From Isoetes taiwanensis (Eukaryota; Streptophyta; Lycopodiopsida; Isoetales; Isoetaceae), in the NCBI GenBank assembly GCA_021234155.1, contig JAJEKV010000002.1, positions 15,291,428 through 15,355,427 of the forward strand: a stretch of 64,000 nt of DNA, given 5' to 3'. Positions 1 to 10,367 of this stretch are shown here, piece after piece (position 1 is the stretch's first letter; each line of letters starts with the position of its first letter). The notes under the pieces were generated by a model. It was not told the DNA's origin, made no database searches, and was given only the letters and a program-made list of their open reading frames with translations. A program made the translations under genes and the position numbers.

Positions 1-720
1 AAAGGATCTTCCTGTTTCATCCCAAGTTCTCCTAATACTTTTGATCCAGACTAGTTCCTTTGCAGCCAGAGTAGTTGCAAAATATTCTGCTTGTACAGAA
101 GATAATGCAATGGAGTTTTGTTTTTTGCATTTCTAAGAGATGGGACCTCCTCCTAACATGAAGATAAATCCAAATGTGGATTTTCTCTCATCAAGACCTT
201 CTGCCCAGTCTGAGTCTCTAAATGACTTGAGATTTAAATTTTCACTATCAAACATGATTCCAAAATTAATTGTTCCTCTTAGGTATCTTAATACTCTTTT
301 TGCTGACTGCCAATGAGATGCACCTGGATTATTGCAATATCTACTTAGAATAATGTCTGGTCTAGTACTGTTAGCTAAATATAATAAACATCCAATCAAC
401 TCTCAATATGACGGGTTTTTCATCTCATTCTTCTCCTTTTTTTATTATGGACACATTCTGCCAGATAGTTTGTTGCCAGGAACCATTGGAGTCTTAACTG
501 GTTTGCAATCTTCCATATTAAATTTTTTCAATACTCCTGCTATATTTTGCCCTTGAGATATTTTGTTCCCCCTGCCTCAATGCACCTCTATACCTAGAAA
601 TTTTTCCAATTCCCCTTCCCAATTTAATCCTTCGACTTCTTCCTCTTCTGCTGCAACATTGTCTGCATCATTAACTCCTTCTTCTGCTACAACCTTGTCT
701 GCATCATTAACTCTTATGCC
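1..720 (-). pseudogene. Ty1/copia pol relic (RT end and RNase H)
   Basis: Read on the minus strand, a piece with LGIEVH and then GGTKYLKGK, typical of the end of copia reverse transcriptase, occurs near 400-600. It is followed by a connection/RNase H segment at 133-399 (TRPDI, HWQSAKRVLRYLRGT, DSDWAEG) and the RNase H end at 1-130 (ALSSVQAEYFA, AAKELVWIKS). The copia family makes its DNA copy with this polyprotein. An in-frame TAG at 133-135 stands where the family has Trp (S-stop-KCKKQ versus SWKSKKQ), so the product is broken. The acidic stretch just upstream, with VNDAD twice, looks like the integrase-RT linker joined directly to late RT, implying an internal deletion (inference). The element runs out of the window at base 1. 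Confidence 0.8.
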
Positions 721-730
721 TGATGGGCTT

Positions 731-767
731 TTAAATTGTATAAGGGTAATGCCCTTATACAATTTAA
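731..767. repeat. Inverted repeat with 16-bp arms
   Basis: TTAAATTGTATAAGGG (731-746) and its exact reverse complement (752-767) are separated by 5 bases. The repeat lies between the copia relic and the LINE insertion. Its role is unknown; it could fold as a hairpin. Confidence 0.85.
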
Positions 768-814
768 TTCCCAGTTTGGCAGCGACCGGCGTTAGCCGAG
801 AGCTGCAAACCAAG

Positions 815-823
815 AATCCAGGA
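815..823. repeat. Possible 5' target-site duplication of LINE A
   Basis: AATCCAGGA here recurs directly after the poly-A tract at 6371-6379. Such flanking direct repeats are made by LINE integration. At 9 bp it is short, and the first two A's merge with the tail, so chance is not excluded. Confidence 0.5.
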
Positions 824-827
824 TCTG

Positions 828-2275
828 ATGAAAGAGAGCTTGGTTCAAGAAGGTATGGATATCTCTCATATTGATTTCCCCCCATTACCATCTCGGGGTG
901 TTCCCCCTAATGGTCATAGAGCAGATGTGCCAAGTTCGTCTTTGTCTCCTGTTGATGCTCCTGATATTAGAATTCAAAGTGATAGTGCTTTTATCCCCCC
1001 AGCTCCCACAGTTGTGGCTTCCGCCTCTGCATTACCATGGAGGTCCGGAAATTCAAAGGACTAGGGTAACCGAGGGAACGCTTTAGTGATTGGATTAAGA
1101 AAGATTTGTCTTACGCTATTTCTTCTTCGGCGTGTTTAGGGAGCTATTGATTTGATGATTCATGAAAATAAAAGAGATATTGGATCCTTATTGGGCGAAG
1201 CTTCTAGCACGTGAGGCACGACTTGACTTTTCTTTACCACCAAAGGGAGGTGTTCTATGAACCGAGGTATGTAGAGACACCCTTAAAGCTTCGGATATCA
1301 TGTGGTAGAAATTGATCATGATCTTCATAAGAAGTGTATTGGTAATTTGATGTCATTTGGAGTTGTGGGCCGTTATACTGGTGTTTATTTGGATGTTAGA
1401 AAGCTTGGATACTGGTTAACAGGTCATCTTCGAAGAATTGGACTTCCTGGCTATCGCACATTGAAAATGTTAGATAAAAACTTTTTCTTGATTGTTTTTG
1501 ATGATGCTGCTGTAGCAGATCAGTTGGTGGCACGAGGGGTTGATCCTATGTGGAGTGATTATATATTGTACCAGTCTTATTCTCCAGGTTTTAATCCCAA
1601 CATGCTCAATGCTTTGAAAATGCCTTGCTGGCTCTCAATCTCCAATCTTCCTCCTGACTTGCTGGTCCCCGAGTTCCTCATTAACATTGCTAATGGTTTG
1701 GGCACTCATTTGGCCCATTCCATTGTTGATGGGGCAAAGATCTGTGTGTCACTTCCCCTTGGTCATGCTTTGCCCGAGTCTCATTGTAATTAAAAAGTGG
1801 CCCCATGTTTCTTAAGTTTGACTTGAAATTGCTTAATGGTCCTCGCCTTGCCCTCTTATTTCCTCAACTAGCAATGTTTGCAAACTTTCGAAAGCTAAGA
1901 GGGATCATCCTCATTGCTCTTCCCCACATGTCCATACCCTCTAACGCCACTCTTCCCCGCTTCTATCCCCAATACTTCTACACCGCTTTTGTGTCTCTCC
2001 CTTCTCCTTCTCATTTTGCCTTGTGCAAATCCAAAGAAATGTGGCGACCGGTGTTCCTTCCCCTCTTCTTTTGATGATGTTTGCTTCTGACTAAATTGCA
2101 TTCGATTCAAATAGAACAAGAACGGCAAGAACGAGTTCAAGCGGGATGGACAAAAGTGAGTTTGAAAAAAGCGCAAGGAACAAATATGCTCACTTTGCTT
2201 CTCAAGAGGTTGTCACTTCCACAGAAGAGGCAAATGGGAGGGTTGAGCGAGCGAAAGCTCTCCCTCACCACTTGA
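828..2275 (+). pseudogene. LINE A ORF1 (DUF4283-like), broken
   Basis: The start ATG at 828 gives MKESLVQEGMDISHIDFPPL, a proline- and serine-rich beginning typical of plant LINE ORF1 proteins. After a frameshift near 1060 the longest open part (1302-1793) carries the DUF4283 type of pattern: GRYTGVYLDVRKLGYWLTGH, VFDDAAVADQLVARG, then MPCWLSISNLPPDLL. Family members bind the element's RNA in a ribonucleoprotein with ORF2. The zinc knuckle usually following this domain is not clear here. The rest to about 2275 is degenerate charged sequence in several frames. Confidence 0.72.
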
Positions 2276-2497
2276 GTCTCATGGTGAAGCCGCACACAAA
2301 ATATGGGGAGGATAGAGCGTAGAGAGGCTCTCCTCCCATAAGAATTGCAGTGCACAATGGAAGGGTGGAACAGAGGGAGGCTCCCCCTTACCACTTTCTA
2401 GGACTTGTTGGGCAGATCTCCAGAAAGAATATCATGGGACCCATGTGGTAGACATGCGATAGTGAGTATGGAAGTGGAACATCCCAACTTCGGTATT

Positions 2498-5400
2498 ATG
2501 AATATTGTGTCATGGAATGTTCGGGGCATTGCTTCTTCCCCCAAAGAAAAAGCGATTGTCCCTTTATTTATCTAAATTTCCTATGGATTTTTGTTGCCTT
2601 CAAGAACACAAGTGTCGAAGAGGCGATGTACACAAGTCGGCTTCCATTCTAGGTCGTGGAGTACAATGTTTTGGTGGCGGCAACTGACTCATCTAAAGCT
2701 GGGGTTCTCAACGCTGCTTGGAGGTCTTCTATTGATGTGACATTTACTCGACCGATAAGTTTGGTCATTGGATTATTGTTAAATGGCGTGGATAAGGGTC
2801 GAATGGGGTATTGTAAATGTTTATGCTCATAATCAACCGGGTCAAAGGGTTCTTTATGGGCTTCTTTGAGGAGTAAGGTGCTTAGACTTGGCGATAATGT
2901 TGCTTGGTTTATGGTTGGTGACTTTAATATGGTAGAAGCGTAAGTTGATAGATGGGGGGATCACAAGTAATCCAAGGATTTGAGAGGGAACAAAGGGCGG
3001 CGTTTCCCCCGCCGGAGTGTGGATGGGCAGAATTTGATGGGGATCACCATACACATGGTGTAATGGTTGGACGGGTTATGGTAGAGCCTATGCTCGCCAT
3101 GATCGTGGCTATTATAATGTTATTGCTACTCTTTGGCTTGGTACTTCCTTTTCACAGGGACTAATCTATTGATAGTTCCGCTTCGATCACAACCCACAAT
3201 GGTTTTCTTCTCGGCAAAATAATAGAAGGCCCACTAAAACATTTTTCAAGCTCAATACCGGTTACCAAGAACGAAGAGTTTAAAACAGTCAGAAGATGCG
3301 TGGTCACGGTGCATTCGCTTCATCCGGGGGATGTCGGGGGTTGTAGCTGCCATGGCGTGGCAAATCCTTTGCTAAGGAATGGGGTCATCGTAAAGTGGTT
3401 GAGGCCGAGGTCATTTGACAGCCTTTTATATCGAGAGTTACAAATATGCAGAGCTCACATTCCTTCTTCGGCATTAGAGAGAAACAGATCTTACAAGAAA
3501 TTAAAGATATTGAGATCTAGCAGTTACCGGAGCCGAAGTTGAAGGTCTGGTTTGCAATGGTTTAAGTCCGGTGATAGGTGTTCTCATTTCTTTTTAGGCG
3601 GCAAAACGGAGGAGGATGGCTACTTCTATTAACTCTCTCACTCTCCCGGATGGCTCGGAGGTTTTTTGCGATCCGGTGCACCTAAAGCAAAGACCTACAT
3701 AATCATTTTGCAAGATTCTTTGCTCGACATCGCTACCCATTTCGAGGAGGATATGCAATCAGTTGTGTTAACTAAAGTGCATTCTATTGTTTCAGCAGAG
3801 CAACGTTCAATTTTAGAGACAAATATCACTAGAGACGATCTAGGCGCAATGCTCACCTATTGGAGAAAGGAAAATGTCCGTGTCTTGATGGTTTTCCAAA
3901 GAGAATTTTTTCAAGAATATTGGGAGTGGATTGGAGATGATATATATAATGCATTTTGTGAATTTAGAAGATACGAAGTTTGGACAAAATTCTTAACACG
4001 TGCTATTTCCCTCATTCCCAAGTGTAAAGAGCCCAAGACCATTTCGGATTGGCGTCCTATAACATTGCTTTCTTACGAGTATAAGATTTTTTAAAAAAGC
4101 TCGCGGAGAAGTTGTGTGTTGTTCTTGCCGAGTCAATTTAGGCCCACCCAAACTGGTTCTTGCCCGAAGGTGTATTCTTGATAATGTTGCAAATTGCCCT
4201 ATGAAGGTATGTATTGGGCAAGGCTAAAGGCCCATCGTGTTGTGTATCTCAAACTTGATTTTGCCAAGGCATATGACAAAGGTGGATTGGGGTTTTTAGA
4301 GAAGTGTTTATTGACTTTAGGGTTTGGTATCCCATTCACAAGAGATGTCATGAAGTTGCATACTTCAAAAGATCTACAAGACTCTTCCGGGGAGAGCCCT
4401 CTCGTTGTCTTTCCCCGTTGGTAGAGGAGTTCACAAGGTTGCCCCTTGGCTCCATTGCTTTTACAATAGTGGCGAGGTGCTTTCACAATTATTTTCTAGT
4501 GCCGCCGAGGATGATGTGATCGGGGTCTTCCTATGGAAAATGGCTCTCAAGAAATTATTAATCGGTTATGCGATGATACCTTTCTATTTTTGAAAGCAGA
4601 TGCCGATAATCTCCAAAATGCAAAGCTTAAGCTTTGACACATTTTCCTTAGCCTCCGGAGTTTTGGTCGGGTTGGCAAAAGTGTTCTCTTTGTGGACTCT
4701 AGATGATGAAGTCCCACCATGTGTTCTTGCTTACCCCCGGAAGGTGTTGCCTCATGGGAAGGCAACCAAGCTTCTTGGTATCCCAAAGGTATTCATGTTT
4801 CAACTTCGATGCTTGGGATGTTATAATCGAGGGTTCGCGAGGCACCTTTTTGGTGGGATACGCGCTAAGCTATCTATGCCCGGAAGGGTAGTAGTTGCTA
4901 AGCATGTCTTAAGCAACACACATGTCTATATGGCTTCGTCATTCTTGCTTCCCACTCAAAGTTTCGTGGAGATTGTGGGTGTTGTTAGAAACTTTATCCG
5001 GGGTGGAAATGAAGCGGGGTAGTGGTGAAGGTTGCATGGTCTAAGTGTATAAAACCTAAGTCCGGCTGGAGGTTTGGGCATGACAGATTTCCATTTGCGA
5101 GTAAAGGTTATGATCTCAAAAATTCATTTGGCGGCTTCTTGTAGGTAAGGATGATTCTCACTGGTTACGGCTTATTGCACACGTGCTCTTACCTCTCAGA
5201 TCCCTTTGGTAAAGTCACACTCAAACCTGTTCTTCCATGGAGTTTATTTTATGAGTTCTTGACCTTATCATAATGCTTCTCCATTCTTAAAGGGATTGTT
5301 AGATTCCCGGCACACATCAAAACTTTATTTCACATCAAATTCCAACTGCTTGTAATACGAGTTGATCACACCTTGTTGGTGGATCCTCTCGGTAGACAAT

Positions 5401-6248
5401 CAACCACTTTGCTTTGATTAAGGCACCCATTGACTCAAAGACGTTGGAAAAGTCTTTGGAATCTTAACTATTGCAGCATGGTATGACTCGGGGCCGCTTC
5501 TTTCCATGGGAGGCTTTTTGAGCTAAAGTTTCTATTGGGGGCGATGGGATAGAGTTCTTTGGCAAAAAAGTTGCTGATTTTCTACATTTATTCTCGCCAC
5601 ACCAAGAAGATATTTTGGTATGGGTTTGTCATGAAGAAATTAAGGAGTGCAAACTTGTGAACTCTATGTATCGGTTGTTGCTTGATAATCGATATTCTTC
5701 CTCCGCCTAATAAGTGGTCTCTTCAACTTCCTCCTCCTCAATGGCGTAAGGTGTGGTCTTGGGCATGGGACAAGCTACTTCATCCTAAAGTGGCAGTTCT
5801 TTGGTGGCGATTCTTCATAGGTGTCTGGGGTTAATGTGCTTGTCCATAAGTTTAACCCTAGAATATCAAATCGTCCAAGATGCAAGCGTGGATCCGAGAC
5901 CATTGAGCATTGCTTTTTCATGTGTGAACACCTTAGATGGGTATGGGACTGGTTGTTTTCCCTTTTTTCGGGTTTCACTAACAAGTCAACAACCGCTTTT
6001 GGCAATTTACCCAAGTACTTGGGACGAGTTACAAGGCCGTGGCTTTTCATCTAGCAACAGGATGGTTGCTTTGGACTATCTGGAAAAGACGAAGATTGGT
6101 AATCTTCAAAGGTGTGGATGTGGCAGATAATCGTGTTCTCCAAGAAGCTCAAGGTTACATTGTAAAGTCGTATCATTGTTCTTCACTTGCCCCTCGCAAG
6201 AGGCGATTGATTTTTGAGGAGTTTTTGGATGTGCACTCTTATGCTTAG
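2498..6248 (+). pseudogene. LINE A ORF2: endonuclease, reverse transcriptase and zinc region, broken
   Basis: ATG at 2498 opens MNIVSWNVRGIA, the first block of an APE-type endonuclease. LQEHK (2600s) and WFMVGDFNMVEA (2900s) are further endonuclease blocks. Reverse transcriptase follows: SLIPK with DWRPITLLS (4010-4075), LKLDFAKAYD (4249-4278, catalytic Asp in block A) and the YADD box at 4567-4577, which has lost one base. PHGKATKLLGIP and VVAKHVLSNTHVYMAS (4747-4940) are the thumb region. The C-terminal zf-RVT region holds CKRGSETIEHCFFMCEHL (5882-5935), and the frame ends at HSYA-stop at 6248. At least ten frame changes or stops are visible, so no product is expected. Confidence 0.85.
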
Positions 6249-6372
6249 GCAGGTTGCTTCACTCGGTGGGTCTCCGCTTATCCGCTGAGATTTTATTCCT
6301 GTCTCTGCATTTATACTTGTATTTGACTCTTTGATTGAATAAAGTCTGACGTCCTTCAACAAAAAAAAAAAA
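6249..6372 (+). other. LINE A 3' UTR with poly-A tract
   Basis: Begins with CTTATGCTTAGGCAGG around the ORF2 stop and ends GAATAAAGTCTGACGTCCTTCAAC plus twelve A's (6361-6372). The same UTR recurs on the minus strand at 21078-21209 and 48262-48393, which identifies the family 3' end. Confidence 0.88.
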
Positions 6373-6379
6373 TCCAGGA
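6371..6379. repeat. Possible 3' target-site duplication of LINE A
   Basis: AATCCAGGA matches 815-823 exactly and directly follows the poly-A tract. Confidence 0.5.
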
Positions 6380-6940
6380 CCAATTGCATTACCCTTACAA
6401 TGTGACAGTTGGCATTCTATATACATTAAATTCTTCATTAGATTGTAGACAATGAATCTCTCTGAACTGTAATACCTTAATGTGACATTTTTTCAACGTG
6501 AAATTAACTGCGGAGATAGGTGAATGGATGTCATTGCATATAAAATCACATGAATTGGATCCAAATTTGATTGCTCTTGAGCCATGCGTCTGCAATTGCT
6601 TCTTCCAAAATCAAGTTGAATTGCTTACACAGAGAACTTTAAGGGAGAAGGTTCACTACAAACAAGACAGAAAATCACTCACAATGATCTAAAGGTACCC
6701 AAGATAAATTCTAGTACTGAGCCTCCAACACACTTCTTCCTTTGCAATCTTCTAATACTTAACCTGTAGTCGTACACCTCTACAACACCTGCAACTTATA
6801 AAGGCTAGACTTCTAGTGTTATTTTCAGGTTAGAGAAACCTGAGCAACCCAAGAGCTATTACCTGTAACTTGATAATCGGAAAAAAAAAAAAAAACAGAG
6901 CAAACACAACACATCCTTCCTGCAAGTGAAAACACATGAA
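6380..6940. other. No gene recognised
   Basis: Ordinary AT-rich sequence with a 15-base A tract near 6882-6896. Short open frames on both strands show no domain. Confidence 0.6.
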
Positions 6941-6947
6941 ACTTCAC

Positions 6948-7248
6948 TTAAATCTTCTCAACACAGCGATCCTCCAGATTGTTCAAGGTCTCCTCCAATT
7001 TATCTGCCCTCAACCATCGATTCATTTTAAGATCATTCCAACAATTTCGGGCCCAGATCACTACCAATCTTTGGTTCCTCCTGCAAACAATTTGATTTAG
7101 GCTCTATTTCCTGATTCACATTAATGATTTCAGCTTTGGGCTTCTACAATCCCGAATCCAATCCATTCTTGCTTCCACTGTATACAATATCTCGTTGTTA
7201 CCTGGTCTTTATCTGTTTTTCTACACGGACTTCATAGCACCATGTCAT
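6948..7248 (-). CDS. Candidate small two-exon ORF, about 59 aa
   Basis: On the minus strand, exon 1 (7248-7202) starts MTWCYEVRVEKQIKT. A consensus-like GT donor (7201-7200) and a TTTGCAG acceptor (7082-7081) remove 121 bases. Exon 2 (7080-6948) continues in phase as RNQRLVVIWARNCWNDLKMN and ends DRCVEKI-stop. The phase match across the junction (AG + G) is what makes this more than a random ORF. The product would be basic, without signal peptide. An in-frame stop lies just before the ATG, so it may be the last two exons of something longer or a transposon C-terminal piece. I do not recognise the protein. Confidence 0.27.
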
Positions 7249-7806
7249 CATTTAGGTACCTTTGACACATTTTTATTAAACAAATGTTATCATTAAATAT
7301 ATCTTAAACAAATGCTGGATGACAATTCTTAACATTAAAAACCCAAGGCCGAATCCATAGCAGTAATTCCGCTGATGTTTTTTAGGGTTTTTCTCACCTT
7401 TTTTTTTTTTGTTGGCAATGGTATTCACACTTTTTTTGCAACGGTAAATTTCAAAAATATTTTTGAGAGGAAGGGTATCTTTGTAATATTGTAATAGCTT
7501 AACAATTGTATAGTTATTTTTCAAAAACACTTGTCTTAGGCCTAGGCTAGACGGTTCTATTGATACATGATATATTATTATATTCCCATCTAGCATTTTT
7601 TATGACTAATAAAAAAGGCACTTCTAATGTCCCCAAGCATTGCAATGTTCCAGCATAGCTGAAGATAAATTTCTCTCAGAACAAATCAGTGTTAGAATCC
7701 AAGAACACCTCTTGATCCTATGCATTGATAACCATGGCCTAACTTTGGCAAAAAGTAACTTACATTATCTCCTCAGTAAAAAGTCCTCAGTAGTCATTAT
7801 CTAAAC

Positions 7807-7968
7807 TTGTCTAGTATCATCATTACTGCAAAGGTTTTTCCCTTGAAAACCTTTCGAGGCAAGGGTTTTTTAATCCTAGTAGTAATGATTATACTAGCCC
7901 ATTGTATGGGTCCCATGACCTATTGGTCTCCGTGGACGTTAAAAAACCTATTCTATTCTATTCTATTG
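7807..7968 (+). mobile_element. LINE B 3' end with TTCTA-type tail
   Basis: Shares with five other sites a 3' module: inverted arms ATCATTACT (7819-7827) and AGTAATGAT (7881-7889) around a T-rich core, then GGGTCCCATGACCTATTGGT, GTGGACGTTAAAAAA and about four copies of TATTC (7949-7968). No coding part is kept, so this is a strongly 5'-truncated copy. Flanking TTCC repeats (7982-8001) follow. Confidence 0.75.
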
Positions 7969-8309
7969 GACGTTAAAATAAACTTCCTTCCTTCCTTCCT
8001 TCTATTCATTCAAAGTTAAATTCTCTAGTTAAAAGTCACTTTAGCCTCATAGAATGTGTAGCCCCTTGAGACCAAAATCCCATAAGGGCTTCATAACTCC
8101 CATGTTGATAACGACTTCAGTTTTAGCTATTGTTGGCTAGTTTTCAGAAGATTCCAACTTCATGTTGTTTATCAGATAGGGAAACGTCCATAGCGGTCAA
8201 GAATTCCTCTTCATCGAGTACCTTATGTAAACACAAGAATAGAATAGAGAATCGATAAAGAGACTTGGCCGCCGCGATAAATTTCTTGTGTAGAAATATA
8301 GTATAAAGT

Positions 8310-8785
8310 AGCAATGGTTTTGCAAAGTCTATATATGCATGAAACACATCTTGTAAACTATTGATGATTTCAAAAACTATTGTACGATTGTAGAATTCAT
8401 GTAATTAAACATGATATGAACTAGCAATGATTTTGTCAAATCAATGTGCACTTAAAAACAATCTTACAAACTAATGATGATTTATAGAAACTAGTGTAAA
8501 ATTTCGAATTAGTACAAAAAATATGATATTAACCACTATTGCTTCTGCAAAATCAATATATGCATAAAACACATCTCCTAAACTATTGATGATTTTAAAA
8601 AACTATAGTACGATTGTAGAATTTATGTAATTAAACATGATATGAACTAGCAATGATTTTGCTAAATCAATGTACAATTAAAAATAGTCTCACCAACTAA
8701 TGATGATTTGTAGAAACTAGTGCGAATTTTCGAGTTAGTACAAAAAACATGATATGAACTATTATTGATTTTGCATAACCAGGAA
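8310..8785. repeat. Tandem repeat, ~112-bp monomers in ~225-bp dimers
   Basis: TGCATGAAACACATC (8336) returns as TGCATAAAACACATC (8561), a period of 225 bp. Each half contains AACTATTGATGATTT or AACTAATGATGATTT, and ACATGATATGAACTA, so the dimer consists of two diverged halves. About four halves are present. It resembles a small satellite block. Confidence 0.75.
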
Positions 8786-8789
8786 GAGC

Positions 8790-9595
8790 ACGGGGTTTTT
8801 TTTTACATTGTAGATTCTTGTATAAAAAAATTACATACATACTGGTTTTCATGGTAATTTTTTATACAAGTTCATTTTTGGGGGCCTTGTGAAAATGCCA
8901 AGTTCCACGTTGATGCCAGCTTAATGCTGAGCAACTTTGCAATTGAAAGTGCTTCATTCTAGAATAAACAACATCCAACTATGATACCATATATTTGAAG
9001 ACACATCTACTTTGAAAAGATAAAGAATGATGTAAAAATAATGAACGGATCCAAAAGTAATGACAACATACAAATATAGATGCAGCCATGACGTCATGCG
9101 CAGTTCGTCGATGCAACAAACAGGCTCTTCTAGAAGCTATTGGTTGCGCTTTGTTTTATTATATGCATGGTTAAACATTAGATTTTTACTCTTACAATGC
9201 AAGTTTACAACTATCAAACACCACCATCTGCATATTGTGGCAAGCAAACTGCCACCACATGCCAATGCCAGAGGTATTTGTAACTTAGAAACCCCACCAA
9301 TAAGCATCAAACATCAAAATCTTTACATTTACGTCCATTAATAGAAGAGAGAAGAAAGGAAAATCAGATTCAAATGTTTAATGGAGCATTTTTCAAAGAG
9401 GATGATTGTAAGAAATGCATTAGCTTTACTTCAGGAGAATTCATTGCTCTGCTCTGCAAATGATAAGAATTTTTCAAAGTTGTCCAAATTTCCAGCAATA
9501 ATTTTCATTTGAAAAATGAGCCAGAAAGACCTTAAAAATCTATTGGCGCAGACCTAAACATCAAGTATAATCATAATCATAAGGAGTATCTGAAA
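8790..9595. other. No gene recognised
   Basis: AT-rich sequence. The longest frame (9060-9341, plus) has no recognisable domain or splice structure. Confidence 0.6.
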
Positions 9596-10128
9596 GTTTG
9601 TGAGACTTGTCAGTAGGTTAAAGCGGGTCGAGCAAGACTCCAGGTGTAATGGATCTTGGCTTCAAAGATGCCACACAGCGCATCAATCTACACCTTCCTC
9701 CTCAGCCCTCGGGATCTCTGATCCCCCCACGGTGTTGCAGTCTTCCTTGAAGACTTAGATTGATGTTTGCAATCAGATATTTGCCCAAGAACTTGCTTAC
9801 AGCAGGTTTACAGCAGGCTGCCCACTTCAAGAGAAGATGGGTCTTATATACAGAGCCCTAAACTGGGATATGAAGGGCTCCCCCTGAAGCCCAAGGGCCT
9901 ATTTGGCCAAATCGATCCCTCTTCTAGCTTCTAGATTCCTCTTGGGATCAAATCGACCTCTGAAAGGGGGATTCATGAGGCTGCCCATGCCACAGCCCAG
10001 CCCCATGGCTGTTGGCTTGCCCACCCAATCGGGCCATGCCACCTCACCTCTTTAATGAGGGATTTGTTTGCATAGCTAAGGATTTTTAATTTAGTTTACC
10101 TTTTGCCCCATGTATCTTAACATGTTCA
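9596..10128 (-). repeat. Putative 3' LTR of the gypsy element
   Basis: Directly follows the purine tract at 10135-10150 and starts TGAACATG when read on the minus strand, as an LTR should. The far edge is a guess (a minus-strand ...CTCACA near 9600), since no second LTR is in view to compare. Confidence 0.4.
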
Positions 10129-10134
10129 TAATAT

Positions 10135-10150
10135 ACCTCCCCCTTTCAAA
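10135..10150 (-). other. Polypurine tract
   Basis: TTTGAAAGGGGGAGGT on the minus strand, between the end of pol and the presumed LTR. This is the expected site and composition of the plus-strand primer of an LTR element. Confidence 0.6.
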
Positions 10151-10367
10151 TCCTTGGTCCCCAAGGATTGTGGGAGTGTATTTCGAAACCCGTTCCCTGG
10201 GTCACTCATGACCATAGTTTCGTCATCTAGTCCCTTCAGAAACCCGTTCCCCGGGTCACCTCTTGACCATGGTTTCGTAGCTCATAGTTTGCGGACGTCC
10301 TTATTCGCCATCCCTGATGCAAGCCCATAATTTATTGTACTAGGTAACTAATCTCACGTTGACTCAG

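Larger units (their letters stand above)
824..6372 (+). mobile_element. LINE A: near full-length L1-type retrotransposon, decayed
   Basis: About 5.5 kb holding, in order, an ORF1 with a DUF4283-like nucleic-acid-binding segment, an endonuclease, a reverse transcriptase, a zinc-binding C-terminal region and a 3' UTR with AATAAA and a poly-A tract. This is the standard order of plant L1-type LINEs, which copy themselves by target-primed reverse transcription. Frameshifts and stops are scattered throughout, so this copy is dead. If the 815-823 repeat is the target duplication, the 5' end lies at about 824, only a few bases before the ORF1 start, so the 5' UTR would be missing. The same family recurs at 21.1-23.7, 48.3 and 60-61.3 kb. 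Confidence 0.88.
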
